A stretch of 64,000 nt of DNA from CAVPDE01 sp963702565 (lineage in GTDB: Bacteria > Desulfobacterota > DSM-4660 > Desulfatiglandales > HGW-15): the NCBI GenBank assembly GCA_963702565.1, contig CAVPDE010000005.1, positions 124,001 to 188,000 on the forward strand. Direction: 5' to 3'. The notes under the pieces are model-generated. The model was given only the letters and a program-made list of their open reading frames with translations, had not been told where the DNA came from and searched no databases. Positions 52,538 to 62,038 of the stretch are shown in pieces. A program made the translations under genes and the position numbers. Each line of letters begins with the position of its first letter. Within the stretch, counting starts at the first letter, position 1.

Positions 52538-52845
52538 GCCTCTCCTCCTTTTTCTTTGGCTTCTTCCATGGAAGTCGCCCGGTTATGTGTACAAGTTGGT
52601 GCGGATTCTAATGCAGCTTTTCAAGAAAATCAATTTCTATGTTCCCTGCGTTCAGTTTTTGGCGCTATCCTTTCAAGGCCTCCATGGTCACCTTTCTCAA
52701 TTCACGCTTCAAGGTTTTACCCTCCTTCCCCTCGCCGCTTACTTAGTGCTTCGAGTCGCAATTACAGCAACGTATCCAAGGAGCTTAGGCCTCCGCAATG
52801 GCTCCCTCAGCACTAAGTCCTGAGGGAATAAATACGTCATCGAAT
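52538..52845. other. Intergenic region with a possible acyl-CoA ligase remnant and an inverted repeat
   Basis: The minus strand at about 52661-52740 reads SGEGKEGKTLKRELRKVT and MEALKG before a TAG. That resembles the catalytic-Lys C-terminus of an AMP-forming ligase, with a stop codon just upstream. A perfect inverted repeat, ACTTAGTGCT (52741-52750) and AGCACTAAGT (52809-52818), lies next to it. No complete gene fits. Confidence 0.35.
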
Positions 52846-53610
52846 TTATGACTCGATGGACTTAGCCTTCTTGGAGGGGCTGATGCCCAGCTCCGAAAGC
52901 AGTCTTCCGACAAACTCCATTCCGTCCGGTTTATAGGCAGGTAAAACCCATGGCATTTCGTGTAAGGTCTTCAGGATGGAAGGCAGGAGGTCAAAAGGGA
53001 TGGAAATGATTTGTCGGCCTTCGGGAAAAAGTTTCCTGCGCTTCATTCCGTGGCCCAGTCCTGTCAGGTTGTAGTTGAGCTTCCCGCTCAGGTAGGGATA
53101 GATGTAGGTCCACGCGCACCCGATGGCAGGAGTGAATTTGCTCTCCCATACTTCCCCTGTCCTGTAGCTCATGGCGCGGAGCAGGATTTCGGTCTGGTCG
53201 GCATTCGCTAGGAGGATCAGGAGGTCCGGGTCATAGGAAAGTTTGTCTAAAGGAGAAAAGGAAACAAAGTGAACGACTCCTCTGCCTAACTTGGGAATGT
53301 GAAGGTAGAGACGACTTGCAGAGCGTGGCTCTTCAAAAATCCGGAGCCCCGCCCCGAATTCCCCGCTGATAAAAGGTTCCGGGGAGTCGGCCTGCCCTAA
53401 AACGTACAGGCCCGCCTCACAGACATGATTTCCCGCATCTACGAAAAACGCATTCCCCTGCTGCGCCTTCTTGAGCATCTCACAGAGGGCCATCTTTTCA
53501 TTCAGTCGTTCCATGTTCGCCGGCCGTCTGGTGAGAAACTTGACGCCAACAGGCGGCACGTCAAAGGCGAACTTGTCCAGAATGGCGAGATCTTCTTTGC
53601 TGAGAGTCAT
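52846..53610 (-). CDS. DUF169 family protein
   Basis: A 254-residue protein with the conserved DUF169 blocks: an N-terminal VPPVGVKFLTR, MALCEMLKKAQQGNAFFVDA with Cys, CEAGLYVLG, a Gly-rich SGKLNYNLTGLGHGMKRRKL and an IPFDLLPSIL segment. The family is common in anaerobes and proposed to bind metal or cofactors; the role is unproven. It is a short distance upstream of the substrate-binding protein on the same strand. Confidence 0.8.
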   Translation of the reverse strand: MTLSKEDLAILDKFAFDVPPVGVKFLTRRPANMERLNEKMALCEMLKKAQQGNAFFVDAGNHVCEAGLYVLGQADSPEPFISGEFGAGLRIFEEPRSASRLYLHIPKLGRGVVHFVSFSPLDKLSYDPDLLILLANADQTEILLRAMSYRTGEVWESKFTPAIGCAWTYIYPYLSGKLNYNLTGLGHGMKRRKLFPEGRQIISIPFDLLPSILKTLHEMPWVLPAYKPDGMEFVGRLLSELGISPSKKAKSIES

Positions 53611-53662
53611 GGGAAGGCCGGCTCCTTAACGGTTTCTCGTTCTACGATCTGACGGCTCTGTC

Positions 53663-53708
53663 AAATCCCCCCCACCCCCCTTTTCTAAAGGGGGGCAACG
53701 GGGGATTT
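53663..53708. repeat. Nested CCCCCC/GGGGGG palindrome
   Basis: AAATCCCCC (53663-53671) pairs with GGGGGATTT (53700-53708), and CCCCCCTTT with AAAGGGGGG nested inside. It lies just after the stop of the second Liv binding protein, downstream of the cluster 2 run. Confidence 0.65.
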
Positions 53709-53718
53709 ATCGCGGTGG

Positions 53719-54963
53719 TTATTTCTTCGTGTAAATGTGGCGCAGCGGGGTCGATCCCACCTTGACCACCTTACCCTTCTGCACCTGGTCGATCCGGATT
53801 TCATCCACTCCCTCGATGTCTCCCGGGCCGTAGGTCAGAGGGGTGCTGCTGATGCCGCCTGTTTCAAGGTTCTTGATCCTGTAGAAGCCATTCTCCAGCA
53901 CAGCCTTGGGCGTCAGCTTGTCAACAGGAACCTTTTCCATGGCCAGCCGCAAGGCTTCAACCTGGATCATGGCTTCGAGGAACCCCCCCTGGTACATGAT
54001 GTGGGTGACGAACTTGTTGGGGTGATTCAATTTCTGTGCTTCGATCATGAACTTCACGCCGGGCGCAGGATCATCCCACGAGGGGAAGCTGCCGGCGCAC
54101 ACATACCCGTCGCCCAGTTCCTTCATCGCATCAGCGAAAACGACCGCATGCCCGGGAGAGGCAACGCCGAAGGTCATCTTGTAAGCCTGAAAGGGGCCCA
54201 TGCCCAGCCGGACCATTTCCTTGACGGTTGGCTGTGAGCCGGGGTTGATCATAACGCCCAGGGCAAGATCCGCTCCTTTTTCCTTGAGCCACGTCAATTG
54301 GGTGGTGGGCGGCGAGGTGGGCACAAGAGGCACATACTGGGTGCCTATGAACTCATATCCGATCTTCTCCAGATAGGTCTGCATCTCAGGGATCTCGATG
54401 GACTTGCCCATGGCGTTGTCCGCCGTGAGATAAGCCACCTTGGGCTTTCTCGCTTCCTTCCAGTTCCCTTTGAACCAATCCGCGATGGCGCCCATGCAAT
54501 CGGTATAAATGGGGTAATAGGTGAAGCAGCTTTGGGGCGGGGACAGGTAGTAGGGTCCTGTGGCCATGCTCGTGGCTCCCATGCCGTCCTCCCACATCCT
54601 GTCTTTGAGGGCGAGCGCAATAGGAGACCCCGATATCCTGGCGACCAGCATTCCCTTGCCCTTGAGCTCCTCGTAGATCGGCAGTGCCTTGGCCGGCTTG
54701 AGTTCGTCATCGCGCCACAGCACTTCCAGGGTGATGTCTGCGGGCAGCTTCTCCGTTCTCCAGGGAGCCAGCTTCTTGGTCGTGTTCACGTACTTGACAT
54801 AGTCCTCAAAGGCAGCCAGCACTGCCGCCGAGTCTTCGGCAAAGGGCCCGGTCAGGGACTGGGTGCCTCCCACGTACAGGGTTTTCGCATACAGGGTTGA
54901 ACCTCCCAACAACACGATCACCATCGCCAATGACGCTATTGCAGCCACTTTGATTCTACCCAT
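53719..54963 (-). CDS. Periplasmic substrate-binding protein of Liv cluster 2
   Basis: A 414-residue type I binding protein. The signal peptide begins MGRIKVAAIASLAMVIVLLG and ends TLYAK; then TLYVGGTQSLTGPFAEDSA starts the LivK-like fold. A GGAGGGAAGAG before the ATG at 54963 fixes the start. Expected ligand: a small carboxylate or amino acid; unresolved. It is downstream of the permeases in the order of transcription. Confidence 0.88.
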   Translation of the reverse strand: MGRIKVAAIASLAMVIVLLGGSTLYAKTLYVGGTQSLTGPFAEDSAAVLAAFEDYVKYVNTTKKLAPWRTEKLPADITLEVLWRDDELKPAKALPIYEELKGKGMLVARISGSPIALALKDRMWEDGMGATSMATGPYYLSPPQSCFTYYPIYTDCMGAIADWFKGNWKEARKPKVAYLTADNAMGKSIEIPEMQTYLEKIGYEFIGTQYVPLVPTSPPTTQLTWLKEKGADLALGVMINPGSQPTVKEMVRLGMGPFQAYKMTFGVASPGHAVVFADAMKELGDGYVCAGSFPSWDDPAPGVKFMIEAQKLNHPNKFVTHIMYQGGFLEAMIQVEALRLAMEKVPVDKLTPKAVLENGFYRIKNLETGGISSTPLTYGPGDIEGVDEIRIDQVQKGKVVKVGSTPLRHIYTKK

Positions 54964-55038
54964 CTCTTCCCTCCTTTTCCTTTCATGGTTTCGTTCGCAT
55001 CTCACATCGGACACTTTAGGAAGCGGGACCACCCCCTT

Positions 55039-56094
55039 TCATTCTGACACTTCATGGGAGAAAGGCCAAAGCCTGAAGTAGGCCTTGACCATTTCCCAGC
55101 GGTGATGAAGTCCCCTTGGCTCAAAGATAAGAAAAATGATGATGACCAGTCCGTGCGATATGAGGGCCAAGGACGCCGCGGCCTGGGGCGCAACCGCCGC
55201 TGATAAAATCGGGCCCGCAACGGTGACGAGCTCGTCCAGCAGCTTGAGGGCGACGGCGCCTAAAACAGCCCCTGTCGTACTCCCCATACCGCCGACAATC
55301 AACATCCCTAGGTACCAGACGGAATCCATAAAGGGAAACTGGTCTGTGCTGGCGAAACTGTAGTAGTGAATGAGCAATGACCCGGCCACTCCCGCATATA
55401 CACAGCCGATGAAGAATGCCTGCAGCTTGTAACTCCAAAGACTCACCCCCATGACCTCTGCCGCCAGATCGTTGTCCCGGATCGCGATGAACGCCCTTCC
55501 TGCCTTGGTCCGCACAATGTTCTTGGCCACCAGCGTGGCCAGGCAGGTCAACCCCATCACCAGGTAAAAATAGTTGGTCTTGGAGCTCAGCGAAATGCTT
55601 CCTATCTTGGCCCTGGGCACACTGAGGCCGTCCGCTCCACCGGTGATGCTGTGCAGTTGGATAACGGCCCAAATGATAATAAAATGAGCGGCGATGGTCG
55701 CCATGATGAGGTAGAAGCCCTTGATCTTTAAGGAAGGGAGGCCGAAGATCAAACCGGCTATACCGGCAGCAAAGGCACCACAAGGGAGAGCCAGCCAGAA
55801 GGGGACACCGAGCTTGGCACACAAAATGGCCGAAGTGTACCCTCCCACGGCCATGAAGCCTGCATGGCCGATGGAGATTTGACCGCAGTAGCCGGTCAAG
55901 ATGTTGAGCCCGTGAACGCTGATGACCGAAATCCCCATCATGGTCAGTATGGTGAGTATCCTGTCGCTGCAAAAGAGGGGGCAAGCAAACAGCAAGACAA
56001 GAAAGGCAAGCACACTGCCCCATTGCAACTTCGAGTGAAAGATAGCCATATCCTGGCCGTAATTTTCTTGAAAGGTTCCGATGCCCAAAGCCAT
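55039..56094 (-). CDS. livM: Liv-type permease (LivM-like), cluster 2
   Basis: A 351-residue, about nine-helix membrane protein with LivM signatures: ILTGYCGQISIGHAGFMAVG, the loop GRAFIAIRDNDLAAEVMGVS and VGGMGSTTGAVLGAVAL. It ends 75 bases before the binding-protein start and begins three bases after the livH stop. Confidence 0.9.
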   Translation of the reverse strand: MALGIGTFQENYGQDMAIFHSKLQWGSVLAFLVLLFACPLFCSDRILTILTMMGISVISVHGLNILTGYCGQISIGHAGFMAVGGYTSAILCAKLGVPFWLALPCGAFAAGIAGLIFGLPSLKIKGFYLIMATIAAHFIIIWAVIQLHSITGGADGLSVPRAKIGSISLSSKTNYFYLVMGLTCLATLVAKNIVRTKAGRAFIAIRDNDLAAEVMGVSLWSYKLQAFFIGCVYAGVAGSLLIHYYSFASTDQFPFMDSVWYLGMLIVGGMGSTTGAVLGAVALKLLDELVTVAGPILSAAVAPQAAASLALISHGLVIIIFLIFEPRGLHHRWEMVKAYFRLWPFSHEVSE

Positions 56095-56097
56095 GGC

Positions 56098-56985
56098 TTA
56101 AACCCTCTCGATCCTGACCAGGCCAAAGAGCCCATAAGGCCTGAAAATGAGCACGATGATCATGACGAAAAAGGGGAAGACCTGAGCCAGTGCTCCGCCG
56201 GGCAGAAGAGGGTCCAGGTAACCGGCAGCGACGTTTTCCAGCATGCCCAGTATGATTCCGCCTACAATGGCCCCGCCGATGGAGTTCACCCCGCCCAGCA
56301 GCACCACGGCGAATGCCTTGAGGCCGATATTTGCGAGTTCCATGTTCGCGCCGGAAACGCCCCCCAGGAGGATGCCGCCGATGACCCCGACCACACTCGC
56401 GATGACCCATGACACCGCATAGACGGTTGTCGCTCGGATGCCGACACTCTGAACCACCTGCAAATCCTCGGCTGTGGCCCTCATGGCCAACCCGATCTTG
56501 GTGTAGCGGAACACGATCATGAGAATCGCCACACAAATCACCGAGACGATGAGCCCGATCAAGGACTCAGAAGGTACGGAGATGGCGCCGACCTTTAGGT
56601 TGATCGTCGGCAACAACCCATGGTAAGCTTTGTATTCGGCGCCCCAGAGCAAGGTGGCCAGCCCACCCAATACGGTGGAAAGGGCTATGGTCGCCATGAC
56701 GACGGCAAGCACCGGCTCACCGAGCAGAGGACGGAGGATCAGACGTTCGATCAACAAGCCCATGAAGATTGCCGTCACGATCGCCATCACGAGAGCGGCC
56801 CATATCGGCAAGCCGAAGGTCACCAGGAAGGTGAAGCCGAGATAGCCGCCGATCAGGACAAAATGCCCCTGGGCAATGTTGAACACCTCGGAGCATTTGA
56901 GAATGATCACAAAGCCAATGGCGATGAGGGCATAGACCATGCCCTGAGCCAAGCCGGTTACCACGAGTTGCAAAAAGAAGGTCAT
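56098..56985 (-). CDS. livH: Liv-type permease (LivH-like), cluster 2
   Basis: A 295-residue permease with the LivH pattern: SEVFNIAQGHFVLIGGYLGF, LIERLILRPLLGEPVLAVVM and VLLGGVNSIGGAIVGGIILG. Its ATG shares ATGA with the stop of the acyl-CoA ligase gene, a four-base overlap. That implies translational coupling of ligase and permease. Confidence 0.9.
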   Translation of the reverse strand: MTFFLQLVVTGLAQGMVYALIAIGFVIILKCSEVFNIAQGHFVLIGGYLGFTFLVTFGLPIWAALVMAIVTAIFMGLLIERLILRPLLGEPVLAVVMATIALSTVLGGLATLLWGAEYKAYHGLLPTINLKVGAISVPSESLIGLIVSVICVAILMIVFRYTKIGLAMRATAEDLQVVQSVGIRATTVYAVSWVIASVVGVIGGILLGGVSGANMELANIGLKAFAVVLLGGVNSIGGAIVGGIILGMLENVAAGYLDPLLPGGALAQVFPFFVMIIVLIFRPYGLFGLVRIERV

Positions 56986-58910
56986 GCGCCAGCTCCTTCA
57001 ACAGACTGGATTCGAAGCGTCGCCCTGCCGGTTCCCGTGCCGGCGTCGCTGTGTCCGACCCGCACGTCTACCGGCACCTCCGTCCTGTCCCTGTAAATCG
57101 CTTCAATGAGTTCCCTGTAACGTTTTCCCAGAAATGCCCTTCTCAGTCTCCTGTTCCTGGTGAGCTCCCCCTCGTCAGGATCGAGTTCCCTGTGGAGCAT
57201 AACATACTTCCTTATCCTGGAGCCGGGCGACGAGGCGGTGTTCACCCTGTCGATGTCCTGCTTGATGAGTTCGTAAACCTCAGGCCGTTGAGCGAGTTCT
57301 GTGAAAGTGCTGTACGGCACCCTCCTCTCCCCCGCCCACTTTCCAACGCTATTGTAATCGATGACAATGATGGCCGATGCGTAGAGCCCCTCAGGGCCGG
57401 CGAGTATCCATGCATCCTTTATATAAGGACTGAACCTCAGCCTGCTTTCCATCTCTTGGGGGCTAAGGGTCTCTTCATTGGCCAGTCGAACAAGGTCCTT
57501 GACTCTGTCGACAACCACCACGTGCCCGTCATCCCTCACAAACCCTTTGTCGCCGGTGTGAAACCATCCGTCCTTGAGCACTTCCGAAGTCTTCTCAGGA
57601 TTCTTGTAATACCCGACAAAGGTGCCGGGCTGCCTATAAGAAATCTCACCATCATCGGCTATTCTCACTTCCGTTTCCTTGTGCGCAGGTCCGACCGTTT
57701 CCAGACGGATATCCTCATTTCTTGCGCCGCTCAGGGCTCCACCCTCTGTGGTTCCGTAGAGGCTCTTGAGCGGGAGATGGAGGGCATGGTAGAACCTTAA
57801 GGCATCTGCGCTGAGAATAGTCCCGGTGGTGTAGCAGATCCTCGCCTTCTGCAGCCCCAGACTGTGTCTTATGGGCTCAAGAAGTGTGGTGTCGGCCATC
57901 CAATAGATCATTCTCCGGAACAGACCCGGTTTCTGTTTTTTGTAGGATGCCTCGGCCATCCTATAGCCCACAGGCATGAGCACTCGAAAAGCAAGGCGCT
58001 TGATGGGGTCGGCGCCTGAAATCCTCGCCCTCACCAGGGCGGCCTGGCTCTCCCAAACCCGGGCGCCACGGAATACGATGCTGGGACCTATTTCCATCGC
58101 GTCCCGCTGCTGGGTTTCAGGTCCTTCGGCAAAGTTGAGCGTGCAGCCTGAAAGAAGGTGACACCCCAAGGCGAGCCACTGCTCGTTGATCCAAACGGGT
58201 GGAAGGAAGGGCACAATATTGTCCTCTTCAACCCACGGGTCAAGCCGCAGGTGATATTCCACGCCGGCCCTCAATGTTCTATAGGTATGGACAGCCCCTT
58301 TGGGGGTCTCACCGGTGGTTCCCGACGTGTAGACAATGGCACAGACATCATCCGCTTTGCCGCTCTCTACATTGCTCTCAAAGAGCCCCGGATGTTCCTT
58401 TTCGTAAGCTTTACCGAGTTCCAGCACCTCCCTGAATCCCATCAGGGCAGGATCCCTGTAGTGGGCCAAACCTTTAAAGCTCCAAAAAAGGATCTTCTTC
58501 AAAAGAGGGAGGGCATCCTTGACCTGAAGCAATTTGTCCACCTGCTCCTGGTCTTGCACGATCGCGAAGGAGGCCTCCGAATTCTCGGCAAGGTATTGAA
58601 TTTCCCGAGGGGTTAAGTCCGAATAGGCACCTACGGCCACGCCGTGGTCGGCTTGGGTTGCCAATTCGGCGTAATACCATTGCGGCGCATTGTCCCCGAC
58701 GATGAGAACCTTGTCTCCCGCTTTAAGGCCCAGGGACATCAACCCCAGGGCCAGGGATTTCACACGGAGATAATAGTCCTTCCATGTGTAGGGCTGCCAG
58801 ATCCCATAGTGCTTTTCGCGCAAGGCCCTGCGGGTGTCGCCGTATTTTTCGCAGTTGTGCTTCAGGACCTTGGGCCAGGTATCACCCTTATCTGTATACA
58901 TCAGCTGCAT
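56982..58910 (-). CDS. Long-chain-type acyl-CoA synthetase inside Liv cluster 2
   Basis: A 642-residue AMP-forming ligase: P-loop VYTSGTTGETPKG, YGTTEGGALSG, DGWFHTGDKGF, DRVKDLVRLANEE. This is the long form with the C-terminal domain intact, like long-chain fatty acyl-CoA synthetases. The start is uncertain: ATG at 58910 or, three codons on, at 58901, where the AGG spacing is better. The frame upstream runs into a GACGAGTGACGAG palindrome and is not coding. Position between livF and livH argues that the transported solute is CoA-activated. Confidence 0.88.
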   Translation of the reverse strand: MQLMYTDKGDTWPKVLKHNCEKYGDTRRALREKHYGIWQPYTWKDYYLRVKSLALGLMSLGLKAGDKVLIVGDNAPQWYYAELATQADHGVAVGAYSDLTPREIQYLAENSEASFAIVQDQEQVDKLLQVKDALPLLKKILFWSFKGLAHYRDPALMGFREVLELGKAYEKEHPGLFESNVESGKADDVCAIVYTSGTTGETPKGAVHTYRTLRAGVEYHLRLDPWVEEDNIVPFLPPVWINEQWLALGCHLLSGCTLNFAEGPETQQRDAMEIGPSIVFRGARVWESQAALVRARISGADPIKRLAFRVLMPVGYRMAEASYKKQKPGLFRRMIYWMADTTLLEPIRHSLGLQKARICYTTGTILSADALRFYHALHLPLKSLYGTTEGGALSGARNEDIRLETVGPAHKETEVRIADDGEISYRQPGTFVGYYKNPEKTSEVLKDGWFHTGDKGFVRDDGHVVVVDRVKDLVRLANEETLSPQEMESRLRFSPYIKDAWILAGPEGLYASAIIVIDYNSVGKWAGERRVPYSTFTELAQRPEVYELIKQDIDRVNTASSPGSRIRKYVMLHRELDPDEGELTRNRRLRRAFLGKRYRELIEAIYRDRTEVPVDVRVGHSDAGTGTGRATLRIQSVEGAGA

Positions 58911-58920
58911 CCTAATCTTT

Positions 58921-58998
58921 TCGCTTCGCTGGTGACGAGTCCGCTTCGCTGACGAGTGACGAGCCTTCTTCTGCTTGTCACTTGTCACTCCTTACTCG
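58921..58998. repeat. Intergenic repeat, CTTCGCTGACGAGT family
   Basis: Direct units TCGCTTCGCTGGTGACGAGT and CCGCTTCGCTGACGAGTGAC are followed by the inverted segment GTCACTTGTCACTCC, which pairs with GAGTGACGAG words. It lies between livF and the ligase gene. Confidence 0.55.
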
Positions 58999-59000
58999 TA

Positions 59001-59795
59001 TTATCCCAGCCACCTCTTTTTCCGCCTGTAGTGCTTCACGTCGCGATAGCTCTTTCTGGATCCGAGCGCCGACAGCCCCAGATAGAATTCCCGTACATCC
59101 TCATTATCCCGCAGCTTATCGGCGGCACCTCCCATCACGATTCTGCCGTTTTCCATGACATAACCCTCGTCTGCGATCCCAAGGGCGGCCATCGCATTTT
59201 GCTCCACCAGGAGGATAGCCATTTTCTGGTCACCGCGGATTCTGTCGATAATGCGGTAGATATCTTCGATGATCAGAGGGGCAAGACCAAGGGAAGGTTC
59301 GTCCAGAAGCATCAGTCTGGGACGCGCCATGAGCGCTCGGCCGATCACCAGCATCTGCTGTTCCCCGCCCGAGAGGTAGCCGCTTGTCCGTTGGCGAAGC
59401 AACTTGATCTTCGGGAAGTAATCGAAAACGAGTTCCAGATCTTTCTTGACTCCAGACCGGTCTTTCCGGCAGTAGGCGCCGACCAGCAGGTTTTCCTCAA
59501 CGCTCAGGTGTTCGAGAACCCGTCGCCCCTCCATGGCCTGGCTGATGCCCATGGCGGCAATCACCTCCGGACCATACCCATCGATCCTTTTGCCGTCAAA
59601 TTCAATGCTGCCGTCCGTGACCTCTCCTTCTTCGGTCTTCAGCATTCCGGATATCGCCTTCAGCGTGGTCGTCTTGCCTGCCCCATTGGCCCCGAGCAAG
59701 GCGACAATCTTCCCCTCATGGACTTCCAGGGATACGCCTCTCAGGACCTGAATGACCTTCATGTAGGCCACTTCTATGTTCTTCACTAACAGCAT
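59001..59795 (-). CDS. livF: Liv-type ATPase (LivF-like), cluster 2
   Basis: A 264-residue ATPase with canonical motifs: Walker A GANGAGKTTT, signature YLSGGEQQML, Walker B LMLLDEP and switch VEQNA. The C-terminus has a basic tail (KSYRDVKHYRRKKRWLG) not seen in cluster 1. It works with LivG and the two permeases. Confidence 0.92.
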   Translation of the reverse strand: MLLVKNIEVAYMKVIQVLRGVSLEVHEGKIVALLGANGAGKTTTLKAISGMLKTEEGEVTDGSIEFDGKRIDGYGPEVIAAMGISQAMEGRRVLEHLSVEENLLVGAYCRKDRSGVKKDLELVFDYFPKIKLLRQRTSGYLSGGEQQMLVIGRALMARPRLMLLDEPSLGLAPLIIEDIYRIIDRIRGDQKMAILLVEQNAMAALGIADEGYVMENGRIVMGGAADKLRDNEDVREFYLGLSALGSRKSYRDVKHYRRKKRWLG

Positions 59796-59853
59796 CTATG
59801 GTACCCCGTGGGGATTAAGTCAAAACTTCAGTTTTGCTTTTGCACAACAATTC

Positions 59854-60028
59854 AGGCACAAAGTTGCAAAGGCACATAGGCACAAAGCAAAACAAGGGAC
59901 ATAGGCACACAGGCACAGAGGGACAAAGCAGAGGACTTTTTCTTTTCTTTACCCTTTGCATCTTTGCCCCTTGTCACTTTGTCCCTTTCTTCCCCTTTGT
60001 GCCTTTGTCACCTTGTCCCTATGTGCCT
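59854..60028. repeat. Intergenic palindrome, CACAAAGG family (copy 4, longest)
   Basis: About nine degenerate AGGCACAAAG words on the left (59854-59930) and as many CTTTGTGCC/CTTTGTCCC words on the right (59950-60028). It abuts the livG stop codon. The size suggests growth by duplication of short words. Confidence 0.7.
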
Positions 60029-60874
60029 CTAGCTGTCAGTTTCAGCCGACAGCGATTTACTTCCCTTTCCCAGATACGCACTGATGACCGCCGGGTCTGC
60101 ACTGATTTTCGAAGGCGTGCCCTCGGCGATTTTGCGCCCGAAATCGAGAACGACGACTCGATCCGCCAGGTCCATCACGACCCCCATATCGTGCTCGACG
60201 AGTACAATGGACCGGATTCCATCCCTCAGCACTGGAGTGTCGGCATACGTGGATCCCTGGCCCTCGAAGACGTCAATGATAAAACGCGCAATGTCTTCTT
60301 TTTCCTCCAGATTCATGCCGGCCATGGGTTCGTCAAGAAGCAGAACTTTGGGCTCCAGAGCCAGCGCCCTTGCCAGCTCAACCCTTTTTCGAAGGCCATA
60401 GGGCAGAAGGCCCACGATCTTCTTCCGGATGGGCGCTATTTCCAGGAAGTCAATGATCTCTTCGACGATCCGCCGATGCTGAATTTCTTCCTTTTGGGCC
60501 CACCCGAGGTACAGCGCACCGGTGACAAAATTTTGCTTCATCAGCACGTGTCGGGAAGCCATGATATTGTCTTGAGTGCTCAGCCCGGTGTAGAGCTCGA
60601 TATTCTGAAAGGTTCTCGCGATCCCGAGCTTGGCCAGTTTGTCCGGTCGCATCCGGGTAATTCTCGTTCCCTCATAGAAAATGTCACCCGATTGAGGTTT
60701 GTAAAAGCCGCTGATGCAGTTCAGGAGAGCGGTCTTGCCTGCCCCATTGGGTCCAATGACGGCGACCATTTCATTGTCCCCGATGTCCAGGCTGACATCG
60801 GACAGCGCACTGACGCCGCCAAATCTGAGCGAAAGGCCTTCAATTCGCAATTTGACTTGCTTGTCGGTTTCCAT
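60029..60874 (-). CDS. livG: Liv-type ATPase (LivG-like), cluster 2
   Basis: The 281-residue ATPase has Walker A GPNGAGKTAL, the LivG-type signature LLPYGLRKRVELARA, Walker B VLLLDEP and switch VEHDM. An insertion of about 15 residues (GSTYADTPVLRDGIR) precedes the switch His region. Start ATG at 60874, six bases downstream of the acyl-CoA dehydrogenase stop. The two are therefore likely cotranscribed. Confidence 0.92.
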   Translation of the reverse strand: METDKQVKLRIEGLSLRFGGVSALSDVSLDIGDNEMVAVIGPNGAGKTALLNCISGFYKPQSGDIFYEGTRITRMRPDKLAKLGIARTFQNIELYTGLSTQDNIMASRHVLMKQNFVTGALYLGWAQKEEIQHRRIVEEIIDFLEIAPIRKKIVGLLPYGLRKRVELARALALEPKVLLLDEPMAGMNLEEKEDIARFIIDVFEGQGSTYADTPVLRDGIRSIVLVEHDMGVVMDLADRVVVLDFGRKIAEGTPSKISADPAVISAYLGKGSKSLSAETDS

Positions 60875-60880
60875 TTTATC

Positions 60881-62029
60881 TCATCTCGTACCGAGAATCT
60901 TTCTGCCGATAATGATCTTCTCTATCTCTTTGCTGCCTTCAAAGATCTCCAGGACTTTCGCATTGCGCCAGTAATGAGCCACATCATACTCTTCGAGAAT
61001 GCCGTATCCCCCATGAAGCTGGATGGCGTCGTCAGCAACTTTTACCGCCACCTCCGCGCAGTACCACTTCGCCATAGAGCTGAGCGCCGGATCAGGGGAT
61101 TTGGAATCGAGTTTTGACGCCGCGCGATAGCACAGGGATCGAGCCGCCTCGGTCATCGTGACCATCTCCGCGATCTTTCCCTGCACGAGCTGGAAAGCTC
61201 CAAGAGGACTTCCAAACTGCTCGCGCCGGCGCACGTAGGCGACGGCTTTGTCCAGGGCGCCCTGTGCCGTCCCCACCCCCAAGGCGGCCACTTGAACGCG
61301 CGTCCGGTTAAAGAACTCCATAATGTTGTAAAAGCCTTTTCCTTCCTTACCCAGAAGATTGTTGAGGGGGACTCGGACCCCTTTGAACGCCACTTCGCCC
61401 GTGTTCGACGGCCGGAGCGAAAGCTTGCCGTGCAAAACATTGGCTTCATATCCTGCCCTGTTGGTCTCCACCAGGATCGTGCTGAACCTCTCGTGCTTTT
61501 TGGGGTGATCGGGATGGGTCACGCACAGGACTACCAGGAAATCGGCGAGCGTGGCGTTCGTGATGAAGATCTTGTTTCCGTTGATGACATAGTCCCCGCG
61601 GTCTTTGATCGCTTCCGTGGTCACGGACGTCACATCGCTTCCTGCATCCGGCTCGGTGATCGCAACGCCCATCCGCATCTCCCCTCGGCATACGGGAGGA
61701 AGATACTCCTGCTTCTGCTTTTCATTGCCTGCCAGCTGGATCAGCTGGGTCCCGAAAAAGGTGGATTCGAGGGCATGGGCGATGCCGAGGTCGACTCGAG
61801 CGAATTCCTCAACAATCAAACACTGCTCAAGATAGCCTAGCCCCAAGCCGCCATATTGCTCATCCACGAACACGGCCAGGAACCCCAGTTCGGCTGCCTT
61901 TTTCCACAAGCGGTCGTCGAAGGCCTCTCGGGCGTCCAAATCCCTTGCGACGGGCCTGAGCTCGCCTTCCGCAAATTCCCTCGCCGCTTTCTGGATGTCA
62001 ATCTGCTCTTTAGTCAGATTAAAGCACAC
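60881..62029 (-). CDS. Acyl-CoA dehydrogenase
   Basis: A 382-residue FAD enzyme that oxidises acyl-CoA to enoyl-CoA. Blocks: AITEPDAGSDVTS, FITNATLADF, ARSLCYRAA, QLHGGYGILEEYDV and the C-terminal VLEIFEGSKEIEKIIIGR with the catalytic-base-type Glu. Start: GTG at 62029 with AGGAG upstream. It is nine bases downstream of the URO-D-like gene and upstream of livG. The chain-length preference is unknown; with the ligase it suggests beta-oxidation or a related acyl-CoA pathway. Confidence 0.92.
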   Translation of the reverse strand: MCFNLTKEQIDIQKAAREFAEGELRPVARDLDAREAFDDRLWKKAAELGFLAVFVDEQYGGLGLGYLEQCLIVEEFARVDLGIAHALESTFFGTQLIQLAGNEKQKQEYLPPVCRGEMRMGVAITEPDAGSDVTSVTTEAIKDRGDYVINGNKIFITNATLADFLVVLCVTHPDHPKKHERFSTILVETNRAGYEANVLHGKLSLRPSNTGEVAFKGVRVPLNNLLGKEGKGFYNIMEFFNRTRVQVAALGVGTAQGALDKAVAYVRRREQFGSPLGAFQLVQGKIAEMVTMTEAARSLCYRAASKLDSKSPDPALSSMAKWYCAEVAVKVADDAIQLHGGYGILEEYDVAHYWRNAKVLEIFEGSKEIEKIIIGRKILGTR

Positions 62030-62038
62030 GGGACTCCT

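Noticed and set aside
59854..60028. Tandem CACAAAGG-like words taken as a CRISPR array.
   Set aside because: The unit is only 8-10 bp, degenerate, without spacers of constant length, and is inverted in the second half; no cas genes are near.
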